From Arsenophonus sp031446145 (lineage in GTDB: Bacteria > Pseudomonadota > Gammaproteobacteria > Enterobacterales > Enterobacteriaceae): DNA of 64,000 nucleotides. Under the pieces are notes generated by a model that saw nothing but the letters and a program-made list of their open reading frames with translations, had not been told where the DNA came from and did no database searches. How positions within the stretch are numbered: position 1 is the stretch's first letter; each line of letters opens with the position of its first letter. The position numbers and the translations under genes are program-made. The stretch is from contig CP132903.1 in assembly GCA_031446145.1 (NCBI GenBank), forward strand, positions 682,001 to 746,000, written 5' to 3'. Positions 20,413 through 29,916 of this stretch are shown here, piece by piece.

Positions 20413-22302
20413 ATGATACAATATAACGCAGAAGCAATTGAGATATTAAATGGTTTAGAACCAATACGGCGTCGTCCTGGAATGTATACTAATACGTCTC
20501 GACCCAATCATTTGGCACAAGAAGTGATTGATAATAGTATAGATGAAGTTTTAGCTTCTTATGCTAACAATATTACTGTAATTTTATATGAAGATCAATC
20601 TTTAGAAGTTATTGATGATGGAAGAGGTTTACCAGTTGATATTCATCCTAAAAAAAACATATCTGCAGTAGAGGTTATTTTTGGAAATTTGCATACAGGT
20701 GGAAAATTTTCAAATAAACTTTATCCATTTTCTGGTGGATTACACGGTGTTGGTATTGCAGTAGTAAATGCTTTATCAAAACGTCTTGAAGTAAAAATTA
20801 TGCGTAAAAGAAAAATTTATCAGATAGTGTTTGCATATGGCAAAAAAATAAAAGAACTTCATATTATTGGTAATTGTGCTAAAGGAATTACTGGTACTAG
20901 TATTCGTTTTTGGCCTGACAGTAATTTTTTTGACAATTCTAATTTTTCTATTCCTCATTTGCTACATATTTTAAAGGCAAAAGCTGTATTATTATCTGGT
21001 GTTAAAATAATTTTTAAGGATAACATTAATAAAATTGAAAAAAATTGGTGTTATAAAGATGGTTTAAAAAATTATTTAATGGAAGCTGTAAACAGTTGTA
21101 CATTTTTACCAAAGAAAGGATTTTCTGGAACTTTTTCTGGAGAGAACAACATAATAGATTGGGTATTACTCTGGTTGCCAGAAGGTGGTGAATTATTAAC
21201 TGAAAGTTATGTTAATTTAATTCCTACTATACATGGCGGTACCCATATTAATGGGTTACGGCAAGGTTTATTAGATGCGATTAAAGAGTTTTGTGAAAAT
21301 AGAAATTTACTACCTCGTGGTTTAAAATTAGATAGTCATGATATTTTTGATCGGTGTGCATATATTTTATCACTAAAAATAAAAGATCCACAGTTTTCTG
21401 GACAGACTAAGGAACGTCTTTCTTCGCGCGATAGTGGTAAATTTGTTTTTAAAATTATTAAAAATATGTTTACAATTTGGTTAAATAAAAATACTAAAGA
21501 AGCTGAAAAAATAGCAGAATTTTTTATTGCTACTGCACAAAAACGATCAAAAATTCTCAAGAAAATAGCATTTAAAAATTCAATAGGTTACCTGACTTTA
21601 CCTGGTAAATTAGCAAATTGTATTTCAAAAAATATTCATTGTACTGAGTTATTTTTAGTGGAAGGAGATTCAGCAGGTGGCTCTGCTAAACAGGCTCGCG
21701 ATCGTGAGTATCAAGCAATTTTGCCACTGAGAGGTAAAATACTTAATACTTGGGAAATTTCTTCTGATGCAATTTTACATTCGCATGAAGTTCATGATAT
21801 TTCAATGGCTATTGGTATTCTACCAGGTAGTGATGATCTAAGTACTCTCCGGTACGGTAAAATTTGTTTTTTGTCTGATGCAGATTCAGATGGTTTACAT
21901 ATCACAACATTGCTTTGTGCACTTTTTTTTCGTCATTTTTTTGCTTTAATAAAAGCAGGTTATATATATATTTCGATGCCACCATTATATCGTATTGATT
22001 TAGGAAAAGAAATTTATTATGCATTTGATGAAACAGAAAAATATGCTCTTCTTAATAAATTCAGTCTTAAAAGAGATAAACTAAATATTCAACGTTTTAA
22101 AGGATTAGGTGAAATGAATCCCAGTCAACTACGTGAAACTACTTTTCTTCCGCATACACGTCGTTTAATTCAATTAATTATTCATCAAGATAATTATAAA
22201 AAAACTTTAGCTATGATGGATATGTTATTATCTAAAAGACGTTCGGAAGATAGACGAAATTGGTTACAAAATAGAGGAAATTCAATTTCAATCGAATTGT
22301 GA
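20413..22302 (+). CDS. parE: DNA topoisomerase IV subunit B
   Basis: 629 residues (E. coli 630). ATPase subunit of topoisomerase IV, which with ParC decatenates daughter chromosomes. GHKL ATPase motifs: E-VIDNSIDE (about residues 37-46), DDGRGLPVDIHP and GGLHGVGIAVVNALS; the C-terminal Toprim domain has LVEGDSAGGSAKQARD and LSDADSDGLHI, then RFKGLGEMNPSQL. Encoded directly before parC (38 bases), so A2B2 stoichiometry is easy. No Shine-Dalgarno is evident; the E. coli-like start M-x-Q-Y-N-A-E-A-I-E fixes the 5' end. Confidence 0.97.
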   Translation: MIQYNAEAIEILNGLEPIRRRPGMYTNTSRPNHLAQEVIDNSIDEVLASYANNITVILYEDQSLEVIDDGRGLPVDIHPKKNISAVEVIFGNLHTGGKFSNKLYPFSGGLHGVGIAVVNALSKRLEVKIMRKRKIYQIVFAYGKKIKELHIIGNCAKGITGTSIRFWPDSNFFDNSNFSIPHLLHILKAKAVLLSGVKIIFKDNINKIEKNWCYKDGLKNYLMEAVNSCTFLPKKGFSGTFSGENNIIDWVLLWLPEGGELLTESYVNLIPTIHGGTHINGLRQGLLDAIKEFCENRNLLPRGLKLDSHDIFDRCAYILSLKIKDPQFSGQTKERLSSRDSGKFVFKIIKNMFTIWLNKNTKEAEKIAEFFIATAQKRSKILKKIAFKNSIGYLTLPGKLANCISKNIHCTELFLVEGDSAGGSAKQARDREYQAILPLRGKILNTWEISSDAILHSHEVHDISMAIGILPGSDDLSTLRYGKICFLSDADSDGLHITTLLCALFFRHFFALIKAGYIYISMPPLYRIDLGKEIYYAFDETEKYALLNKFSLKRDKLNIQRFKGLGEMNPSQLRETTFLPHTRRLIQLIIHQDNYKKTLAMMDMLLSKRRSEDRRNWLQNRGNSISIEL

Positions 22303-22340
22303 TATTTTTATATATTATTCATTGAATAAAGAGGTATTGA

Positions 22341-24584
22341 ATGAATCAAATACCGTTTAATGATTGCAAACAGGAATTATATAACTTTACAGAACAGGCT
22401 TATTTAAATTATGCTATGTATGTCATTATGGATAGGGCTTTACCATCTATCGGTGATGGCTTAAAACCAGTTCAAAGACGTATTTTGTATGCTATGTCCG
22501 AACTCGGGTTAAGTTATGGCACAAAATATAAAAAATCAGCACGTACAGTCGGTGATGTATTAGGAAAATATCATCCACATGGTGATAAAGCTTGTTATGA
22601 AGCCATGGTTTTAATGGCACAGCCATTTTCTTATCGTTATCCACTAATTGATGGTCAAGGAAATTGGGGGGCAGCAGACGATCCAAAATCTTTTGCAGCC
22701 ATGCGTTATACTGAGTCACGATTATCTAAATATGCTGAAATTTTATTAAGTGAATTAAATTCAGGCACAGTAACATGGAATCATAATTTTGATGGAACTT
22801 TAAAAGAACCTAAAATATTGCCATCAAGGTTACCAAATATTTTGTTAAATGGAACAACAGGTATTGCTGTTGGGATGGCAACAGATATTCCACCGCATAA
22901 TATTCATGAAATAGCAAATGCATTAACAATTTTATTAGATAATAGAAGAGCAGATCTTAAAATGTTAATGAAGGTTATGCCAGGACCTGATTATCCAACC
23001 AAAGCAGAGATTATTTCTTCAAAAGCAGAAATTCAAAAAATTTACCAAACAGGTCGTGGATCTCTGCGGGCTCGTGCTATTTGGAAAATAGAAAAAGGTA
23101 ATATTGTAATTACTGCGTTACCATATCAAGTATCTGGTTCTAAAATTTTAGAACAGATTGCTTTGCAAATGCGTATAAAAAAAATATCTACAATAAAAGA
23201 TTTACGTGATGAATCGGATCATAATTATCCAATACGTTTGGTTATCGTACCAAAAAATGATCATGTAGATTTAAAAAATATGATGCTATATTTGTTTAGG
23301 ACAACTTATTTAGAAAAAAGTTATCGAGTTAATTTAAACATGATTGGTTTAGATGAACGTCCAGGAGTAAAAGGGCTGCTTGATATTTTAAATGAATGGT
23401 TATTATTTAGACGAAAAATGATACGTAATCGTTTAAAGTATCGATTGCAAGAAATATTAAAACGGTTGCATATTCTTGATGGTTTGTTAATTGCTTATCT
23501 AAATGTTAATGAAATTATTCAAATAATTCGTTATAAAAATAACCCTAAATTAGTGTTATTATCGCGTTTTTCTATTTCAGAAGTGCAAGCAAATTCTATT
23601 ATGGAATTAAAATTACGTCATTTAGATCAATTAAAGGAATGTAAGTTGCGCAATGAAAAAAATCTTTTAATAAAAGAACGGGAACAGAAAGAAGTTCTTT
23701 TAAATTGTAGAGAATCTTTAAATTTCTTCATGAAAAAAGAAATTCAAGAAGCTGCAAAGACTTATGGTGATTCACGTTGTTCACCATTTAACCAAAATTT
23801 TAGAGAAAAAGTAATTAGTCATCAAGATCATATTTTATGTGTTGAATCTATTACTATTGTTCTATCTGTTATGGGATGGATACGCAGTTTTAAAAAACAT
23901 GACATTGATCCGATGAAACTAAAGTACAAAGTCGGAGATGCGTTTCATAGTGCAGTAAAAGGCAAAACGAATCAATTTGTTGTTTTTATTGATAATACTG
24001 GACGTACTTATGCATTGAATCCACTTGATATTGTTTCTCGAAATGGAAAAGAAGAGCTCATTACAGGTAAATTGGTTTTACCTTATGATGCAACTATTGA
24101 GTATATGTTAACTGCCAAACAAGAACAAGAGTATTTATTATCATCTGATGCCGGTTATGGTTTTATTTGTTCTTTCAGTGATTTGATTTCAAAACATAAA
24201 AAAGGTAAAAATGTAATTAAGTTAACTAAGAATGCTAAGTTACTTTCACCATTACCAATAAATAATAAAGAATTAGACTTATTAGCAATTACAAAAATGG
24301 GTAACATATTAATTTTTCCTGTTAATGAGCTCCCTCTACTTGCTAAAGGTAGAGGTTATCGAATTATTAATATTGCTAACAAAAAAGGAATCACTAAAAA
24401 TGATTTGCTTGTATGGATCAGGTGTTTACCACCTAATTCTTCAATTACATTGTTTTTTGATAAAAGAAAATTAATTTTTAAGAAAAAAGATTTAGATAAA
24501 TATCGTTCTGAAAGAGGTCAAAAAGGTTTTTTGTTACCGAATAGATTTAAAAATATCAAAAATGTAGAAGTGAATTCTTTTTGA
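22341..24584 (+). CDS. parC: DNA topoisomerase IV subunit A
   Basis: 747 residues (E. coli 752). Breakage-reunion subunit. MDRALPSIGDGLKPVQRRIL, the winged-helix KSARTVGDVLGKYHPHGD with quinolone-region residues, and AAMRYTESRLS with the catalytic tyrosine near residue 122 are intact. The coiled gate (about 340-480) and the C-terminal beta-pinwheel (from about 490) are present but the latter is divergent, as usual for ParC. GAGG lies upstream of ATG. In E. coli parE and parC are separated by another gene; here they are adjacent, and plsC follows 60 bases after the stop. Confidence 0.97.
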   Translation: MNQIPFNDCKQELYNFTEQAYLNYAMYVIMDRALPSIGDGLKPVQRRILYAMSELGLSYGTKYKKSARTVGDVLGKYHPHGDKACYEAMVLMAQPFSYRYPLIDGQGNWGAADDPKSFAAMRYTESRLSKYAEILLSELNSGTVTWNHNFDGTLKEPKILPSRLPNILLNGTTGIAVGMATDIPPHNIHEIANALTILLDNRRADLKMLMKVMPGPDYPTKAEIISSKAEIQKIYQTGRGSLRARAIWKIEKGNIVITALPYQVSGSKILEQIALQMRIKKISTIKDLRDESDHNYPIRLVIVPKNDHVDLKNMMLYLFRTTYLEKSYRVNLNMIGLDERPGVKGLLDILNEWLLFRRKMIRNRLKYRLQEILKRLHILDGLLIAYLNVNEIIQIIRYKNNPKLVLLSRFSISEVQANSIMELKLRHLDQLKECKLRNEKNLLIKEREQKEVLLNCRESLNFFMKKEIQEAAKTYGDSRCSPFNQNFREKVISHQDHILCVESITIVLSVMGWIRSFKKHDIDPMKLKYKVGDAFHSAVKGKTNQFVVFIDNTGRTYALNPLDIVSRNGKEELITGKLVLPYDATIEYMLTAKQEQEYLLSSDAGYGFICSFSDLISKHKKGKNVIKLTKNAKLLSPLPINNKELDLLAITKMGNILIFPVNELPLLAKGRGYRIINIANKKGITKNDLLVWIRCLPPNSSITLFFDKRKLIFKKKDLDKYRSERGQKGFLLPNRFKNIKNVEVNSF

Positions 24585-24644
24585 ACATCATAAATAAATT
24601 ATTTCTTTATGTTGTTTCATAAGGTTTTTTATTTTGAGGTTGAT

Positions 24645-25385
24645 ATGTTAGCCATATTTCGCGTTATTATTGTTATTTTATTTACTATTTTTGTTTCTAT
24701 ATTTGGTTTTTTTTATTGTTTACTTCATTTTAAAAAATCATGTCATGTAATGCGATTTAGTCGTTTATTTGGTAAGTTGTCTTATATTTTTGGAATTAAA
24801 ATTATTGAACGTGTGCCTATTGAAGCAGCAAATTATGGGCCCAGTATTTATATTGGTAATCATCAAAATAATTATGATATGGTAACAATGTCAAATGCGG
24901 TACAAGCAAATACTGTTACTGTTGGAAAAAAAAGTTTAGTATTAATTCCATTTTTTGGGCAATTATATTGGTTATCTGGCAATATTTTAATTGATCGTTT
25001 TAATCGAACTAAAGCTCATAATACAATTATAAAAATTGTCAATCAAATAAAAAAAAGAAAAATTTCTGTTTGGATGTTTCCTGAAGGAACACGTAGTCGT
25101 GGACGTGGTTTATTACCGTTCAAAACAGGTGCATTTTATGCGGCTATTGCAGCTGGTGTCCCCATAGTTCCTGTTTGTTTATCAACAACAGAAGGAAGAA
25201 TTAAATTGAATCGTTTTAATAATGGTATAGTAATTCTTGAAATGTTGCCACCAATAGATACTAAAAAATATCATTTAAAAAATGTACGCGAATTAACAAA
25301 TTATTGTCATAATTTATTTCAAATAAATATTAAAAAATTAGATAAAGAAGTTGAAGAAAAAGAAAAAATAAAGAATATCTTTTAA
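24645..25385 (+). CDS. plsC: 1-acyl-sn-glycerol-3-phosphate acyltransferase
   Basis: From the ATG at 24645, 246 residues (E. coli PlsC 245), starting MLAIFRVIIVILF; GAGG stands 5 bases upstream. An open frame extends to an ATG at 24609, but the family start and the ribosome-binding site favour 24645. Inner-membrane enzyme that makes phosphatidic acid. Motif I N-HQNNYD (H-x4-D), motif II/III region FPEGTRSRGRGLLPFKTGAF, and motif IV AAGVPIVPV are present. One hydrophobic N-terminal anchor. Follows parC as in E. coli. Confidence 0.95.
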   Translation: MLAIFRVIIVILFTIFVSIFGFFYCLLHFKKSCHVMRFSRLFGKLSYIFGIKIIERVPIEAANYGPSIYIGNHQNNYDMVTMSNAVQANTVTVGKKSLVLIPFFGQLYWLSGNILIDRFNRTKAHNTIIKIVNQIKKRKISVWMFPEGTRSRGRGLLPFKTGAFYAAIAAGVPIVPVCLSTTEGRIKLNRFNNGIVILEMLPPIDTKKYHLKNVRELTNYCHNLFQINIKKLDKEVEEKEKIKNIF

Positions 25386-26362
25386 AAGCTTTTCTTTTTA
25401 AAATTTTTGTTTTGATATTTTTATGTATTTAAAAGTTTTAAAATAAACTATTTTAATTATTGTATATAAAATTAATGTTTTTATAAAAAAAATCATGATA
25501 ATTAATATTCCAGTTTTAAAAAAAATAAAAATATAATTGTTTTTTTAATGAAAGAGATTCAAAAATAGTTTTTTGTTAATATACATATTTTTGAATTTAA
25601 CTATATTTGATATATTATGATTTAATTACTTTAATCTATATTAATATTCTTTCATAAGATAAATTATACGTTAGATTTTTATATAAAAAATAAAAAAAAA
25701 TCTGATGATTTATTTAATGTATATATTGTTAATAATAAAATTTATAAAAAATGTTTTATAATATTATATTTTGTTGTTATGTGGTTAACTAAATGATGTA
25801 TTTAAAAAAAATATTATAAATTATTTAATTTTGTTTTATTAAAAATTAACACATATTTTTTAAATTAGTTTTTTTATTATAGTATATAATTTTAGAAAAA
25901 TGTATTTTTTTTAATTTAAATGAAGTGTAATATAAATATGTAAAATAGTCATAAAAAATAATATATAAAATTTTATATTAGAATATATTCGAATTTTTTG
26001 ATATTTTTGATAAAAAATACATATAAATTTTTAAAAATATAAATTATTATATAATAACGACATATAATTTTCATAAAAAATATTTTTAAAATATAAAAAT
26101 ATTTAGCTCATATATTAAAAAACTTTCTGGTATTTTTAATAAATTGACTTTTTAAATTATTGTTTTATTTATAAAAATTTCATAATTAAATTATAGTTAT
26201 CTGATTTTTTATTATTTATATAACTTAAAAATTTTTTAACATATTTTAATAAATTTTTAAGTTTATATACAAAATATGATTTATAATAATCAGTGATATG
26301 TTATATAAAAATATTTTTCATGATATAAAAATTTAATATTTATTATTTATTTAGGTTCATTC
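25386..26362. other. AT-rich spacer between plsC and folA
   Basis: About 980 bases with nothing recognisable; long runs of A and T on both strands. It joins two blocks that are far apart in E. coli, so it marks an old rearrangement junction. Confidence 0.5.
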
Positions 26363-26866
26363 ATGAAAATCAGTTTAATTGCAGCAATGACATCAGATCA
26401 AGTAATTGGAATAAATAATACTATTCCATGGTTTTTAGCAGGTGATCTTGCATGGTTTAAGTATCATGCATTAAATAAGCCAATTATTATGGGACGCATA
26501 ACTTATGAGTCTATAGGAGAGTATCCCTTACCTCAACGTTTGAATATTATTTTAAGTAATAGAAAAAATAATAAAAATGCTAAAAATCTTATTTGGGTGA
26601 ATTCAGTTGAAGAAGCATTGAAATCAACAGGAACAGCAAAAGAAGTTATGATTATAGGTGGCGGAAAAATTTATAAATTATTTTTGCCACTCGCAAATCG
26701 TCTTTATTTAACACATGTTAATGCAAAAGTGAAAGGTGATACTTATTTTCCAAATTATCAATCTCATGAATGGAATGTGGTTTTTACTGAATATCATGTA
26801 GCAGATTTAAAAAATTCTTATAATTATCGCTTTGAAATCTTAGAACGTTGTATTGTAAGTCGATAA
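26363..26866 (+). CDS. folA: Dihydrofolate reductase
   Basis: 167 residues (E. coli 159). Reduces dihydrofolate to tetrahydrofolate with NADPH; needed because ThyA, also in this window, oxidises the cofactor. Visible: MKISLIAAMTSDQVIGINNTIPW with the conserved Trp, LAGDLAWFKYHALNKPIIMG containing the catalytic Asp (about residue 29), GRITYESIGEYPLP, VMIIGGGKIYKLFLPLANRL and the closing RFEILERC. First gene of a folA/apaH/rsmA/pdxA/surA/lptD segment in E. coli order. RBS region ends AGGTTCATTC before the ATG. Confidence 0.97.
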   Translation: MKISLIAAMTSDQVIGINNTIPWFLAGDLAWFKYHALNKPIIMGRITYESIGEYPLPQRLNIILSNRKNNKNAKNLIWVNSVEEALKSTGTAKEVMIIGGGKIYKLFLPLANRLYLTHVNAKVKGDTYFPNYQSHEWNVVFTEYHVADLKNSYNYRFEILERCIVSR

Positions 26867-26938
26867 ATTTGTTCTATTTTAATAAGAAATTTTAATAAGA
26901 AATTAAATTTATTGTAAATATTATATTAATATTATTTT

Positions 26939-27748
26939 TTATGTTTTTTTTTGGATAAAAATTTTTTTATCTTCCCAACGCATTAAAGTAAGTTTTCCGC
27001 CCCAACAACAGCCTGTATCGAGGCAAAAAATATTCCTTGGAGTTTTTTTTCCTGCAAGAGAAGACCAATGACCAAAAATAATTGTATATTCTTTAGGTAT
27101 TTTTTGAACCAAATTAAACCAGGGTTTTAAAGGAAATGGAGTTTTTTCTGGTGTACCCTTCCAGTCTAAATTTAAGCGACCATTAGGCCAACAATATCTC
27201 ATGCGTGTTAAAACATTAACAGAAAAACGCAAACGAGATAGTCCTTTTAGTTTATATGACCAGGTGTTTGGTATATTACCATACATGGATTGTAGAAATA
27301 TAGGGTATATATTACTACTAAGTACTGTTTGTACTTCTTTAGCACATATTTTAGCAGTTTTTAAATCCCATTGTGGTGTAATTCCTGCGTGAGACATAAT
27401 AATTTTTTTTTCATTATCGACTTGTAAAAGTGGTTGTTTTCTTAACCAATTAATGAGTATTTCGGCATCAGGTGATGAAAGTATTTTTTTTAGTTTATCT
27501 TTTGGTTTATGACGGTTGATTTTAGAATATATACTAATTAAGTTAAGGTCATGATTACCTAGTACTATTTTTGCTGATGTAGATATTTTTTTTATATAAC
27601 GTAAAACTTTTAGAGAATCTTTCCCACGTGCCACTAGATCACCGGTAACCCATAAAACATCTTTGGTAGAATTAAATTTCACTTTTTTTAACAGTGTTTT
27701 AAGTTCATAGTAGCAACCATGAATATCACCTATTAGATAAGTAGACAT
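26939..27748 (-). CDS. apaH: Diadenosine tetraphosphatase (symmetrical)
   Basis: 269 residues (E. coli ApaH 280). Cleaves Ap4A to two ADP and also removes Np4 caps from RNA. Metallophosphatase signatures: YLIGDIHGCYYELKTLL (D-x-H), LWVTGDLVARGKDSL (G-D-x2-x-R-G), LGNHDLNL (GNHD/E), then IMSHAGITPQW and IFGHWSSLAGK. Converges with folA, 72 bases away. In E. coli apaG precedes apaH in the same operon; here a 370-base gap stands in its place. Confidence 0.95.
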   Translation of the reverse strand: MSTYLIGDIHGCYYELKTLLKKVKFNSTKDVLWVTGDLVARGKDSLKVLRYIKKISTSAKIVLGNHDLNLISIYSKINRHKPKDKLKKILSSPDAEILINWLRKQPLLQVDNEKKIIMSHAGITPQWDLKTAKICAKEVQTVLSSNIYPIFLQSMYGNIPNTWSYKLKGLSRLRFSVNVLTRMRYCWPNGRLNLDWKGTPEKTPFPLKPWFNLVQKIPKEYTIIFGHWSSLAGKKTPRNIFCLDTGCCWGGKLTLMRWEDKKIFIQKKT

Positions 27749-28118
27749 ATTTAATTAATTAATTCATGTTTAGAATGACAAAACGTAATATATAAAATAT
27801 TCACTTAATTTTTTATCTAGAATGATCACATTTTTTATAGTTTTAATCAGAGTTTTTCTAAATATTACTACTATTTAGAATAAAAATATTTTTTAAGAAT
27901 AGAGCTTTTTTCGAATTTTTTGATCTTATACTTTATAAAGTATATTTACTGTTACTTTTGAAAATTAAGTAATTATAATCTTTTGATTATACATATTTTT
28001 CTGAGTATTGAGTAGATTTTTTTTATTTAATAAAGAATTAGATGATTTTTAAAAAATATGTTTTGAGCAAAAAAAATAAAAAATATAAAAAAATTTTTTA
28101 TTGACTTTCATAATTGTA
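27749..28118. other. Spacer where apaG would lie
   Basis: 370 bases between rsmA and apaH. apaG (about 125 codons) lies here in E. coli; no residual frame is readable, so it has been lost. Confidence 0.5.
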
Positions 28119-28931
28119 TTATATTTTTTTATTATTAGAAATAAAATTTGCTAATTTGCAATATTTTTTAATTGAAATATTTTCAGCGCGGTTTTCTGGA
28201 TCAATTTTTAATTTTTTAAAATCCTGAACATTAAATATTTTTTTTAAACTATTGCTGATTATTTTACGTCTTTGATTAAATGCTAATTTTGTAATAGCAT
28301 CTAATATTTTTACATCACAAATAGGGTAATAATTTTTTTTGTGAGGAATTAGTCGAACAATACCTGATTCTACTTTGGGAATTGGTGTAAAAGATGAAGG
28401 TGATACTGTTAAAATATGTTCTATTTGACAATAATATTGAGTCATTATGGTCAGATGACCATATGTTTTCATATTTTTTTTTGTTACCAAACGGTTGATG
28501 ACCTCTTTTTGTAGCATGAAACACATATCAGTAATAGTATTAATGTACTTAAAAAGATGAAAAATTAATGGAATTGAAATATTATAAGGCAAATTTCCTA
28601 ATATCCTAATTTGTTTACCTTTAGATCGAGAAAAATCACCAAAATCAATTTTCATTGCATCATTTTGTAAAATCGTTAATTTGTTTTTTAAGTTTGGATT
28701 TATCATTAATCGAAAAGCTAAATTGCGATCTAATTCTATTACTGTCATATGTTTTACATACTTAATAAGAGGTAATGTTAAACTCCCTAAACCAGGACCA
28801 ATTTCAATAATTTCTTGATTGTCTTTTGGATTAAAAGATTTGATGATATTATTAATAATAAAAGGATCAGTTAAAAAAAATTGTCCAAAACGTTTGCGTG
28901 GAACGTGTCCTTGATAAATTCGTTTATTCAT
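28119..28931 (-). CDS. rsmA: 16S rRNA dimethyladenosine transferase
   Basis: 270 residues (E. coli RsmA/KsgA 273). Dimethylates the two adjacent adenines in the 3' terminal loop of 16S rRNA, a late check on 30S maturation. Seen: RKRFGQFFLTDPFIINNII at the start, SAM-binding EIGPGLGSLTLPLI (about residues 42-55), D-A-M-K-I-D-F, motif IV LGNLPYNISIPLIFHL with the N-L-P-Y catalytic residues, and FTPIPKVESGIVRL. The ATG overlaps the end of pdxA by eight bases (ATGAATAA), so translation is coupled. Confidence 0.97.
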   Translation of the reverse strand: MNKRIYQGHVPRKRFGQFFLTDPFIINNIIKSFNPKDNQEIIEIGPGLGSLTLPLIKYVKHMTVIELDRNLAFRLMINPNLKNKLTILQNDAMKIDFGDFSRSKGKQIRILGNLPYNISIPLIFHLFKYINTITDMCFMLQKEVINRLVTKKNMKTYGHLTIMTQYYCQIEHILTVSPSSFTPIPKVESGIVRLIPHKKNYYPICDVKILDAITKLAFNQRRKIISNSLKKIFNVQDFKKLKIDPENRAENISIKKYCKLANFISNNKKI

Positions 28932-29916
28932 GTTTTATCATTTTAATAGCCAATTTTAATGCACTTATGAAGCTATTGGTATTTGCTTTTAGAGTGCCCG
29001 CTAACTCTATTGCTGTTCCATGATCTACTGATGTGCGTATAAAAGGCAATCCTAAAGTAATGTTAATAGCATGATTAAAAGATTTATGTTTCAATACAGG
29101 AAGACCTTGATCATGATACATAGTTAAAATTACGTCTGCTTTATCTAAATATTTTGCTTGAAATAAAGTATCTGCGGGGAAAGGGCCAAAAACTTTTAAT
29201 CCTTCACAACATAATTTCCTAATTAATGGAATTATAATTTCATTTTCCTCATTTCCAATGTATCCATATTCTCCAGCATGAGGATTTAAGCCACATACAT
29301 AAATATTTGGTGTTTGAATATTAAATTTAGATTTCAATTCTTTATGTACAATATAAATAGTTTCTTGTAAACTTTTAAAAGTGATTGCATGAGGTACCTC
29401 TTTAAGAGGTATATGAGTTGTTGCAAGAGCAATTTTTAGTTTTTTTGTAGTTAACATCATAACCACTTTTTTTACTTTGCTTCTTTTAGCTAAAAATTCA
29501 GTATGTCCAGTAAATGGGATACCTGCATTATTAATAATTGCTTTATGAATTGGACCAGTAACTAATCCTGAAAATTCGCCATTGATACAACCATCACATG
29601 CTCGACGTAATGTTTCTATTACATAACTACTATTTTCTTTATTAAGTTGACCAGGTATAACTGGAACAGGTAATTTTATTGGTAAAACTGTTAATGTTTT
29701 AGCAGCTTGTGTTTTGCTTTTTAATTCTGGAGGATATATTTTTAATTCTAAATTTAACAATTTTGCACGAGATTTTAATAAATCTGGATCAGCACATACC
29801 ACTAATTGCATTGGCCAATTGTGTTGAGCAATTTGTATTACAATATCAGGACCTACTCCAGATGGTTCACCTGGAGTTATGATGATTCTATTGATGTTTT
29901 TTTTTATCAAAATCAT
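28924..29916 (-). CDS. pdxA: 4-hydroxythreonine-4-phosphate dehydrogenase
   Basis: 330 residues (E. coli PdxA 329). NAD-dependent oxidation in the DXP-dependent pathway to pyridoxal 5'-phosphate (vitamin B6). Conserved landmarks: ITPGEPSGVGPDIV (about residues 13-26), LVTGPIHKAIINNAGIPFTG, HTEFLAKRS with a zinc-binding His, CGLNPHAGEYGYIGNEE, MYHDQGLPVLKH and TLGLPFIRTSVDHGTA. Its first 29 bases lie inside surA, and its stop overlaps rsmA, giving the compact surA-pdxA-rsmA operon of E. coli. Its presence makes B6 provisioning possible. Confidence 0.97.
   Translation of the reverse strand: MILIKKNINRIIITPGEPSGVGPDIVIQIAQHNWPMQLVVCADPDLLKSRAKLLNLELKIYPPELKSKTQAAKTLTVLPIKLPVPVIPGQLNKENSSYVIETLRRACDGCINGEFSGLVTGPIHKAIINNAGIPFTGHTEFLAKRSKVKKVVMMLTTKKLKIALATTHIPLKEVPHAITFKSLQETIYIVHKELKSKFNIQTPNIYVCGLNPHAGEYGYIGNEENEIIIPLIRKLCCEGLKVFGPFPADTLFQAKYLDKADVILTMYHDQGLPVLKHKSFNHAINITLGLPFIRTSVDHGTAIELAGTLKANTNSFISALKLAIKMIKHE

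Noticed and set aside
20413..24584. Could parE/parC be gyrB/gyrA?
   Set aside because: Lengths (629 and 747), the close match to E. coli ParE and ParC ends, and plsC immediately downstream all indicate topoisomerase IV.
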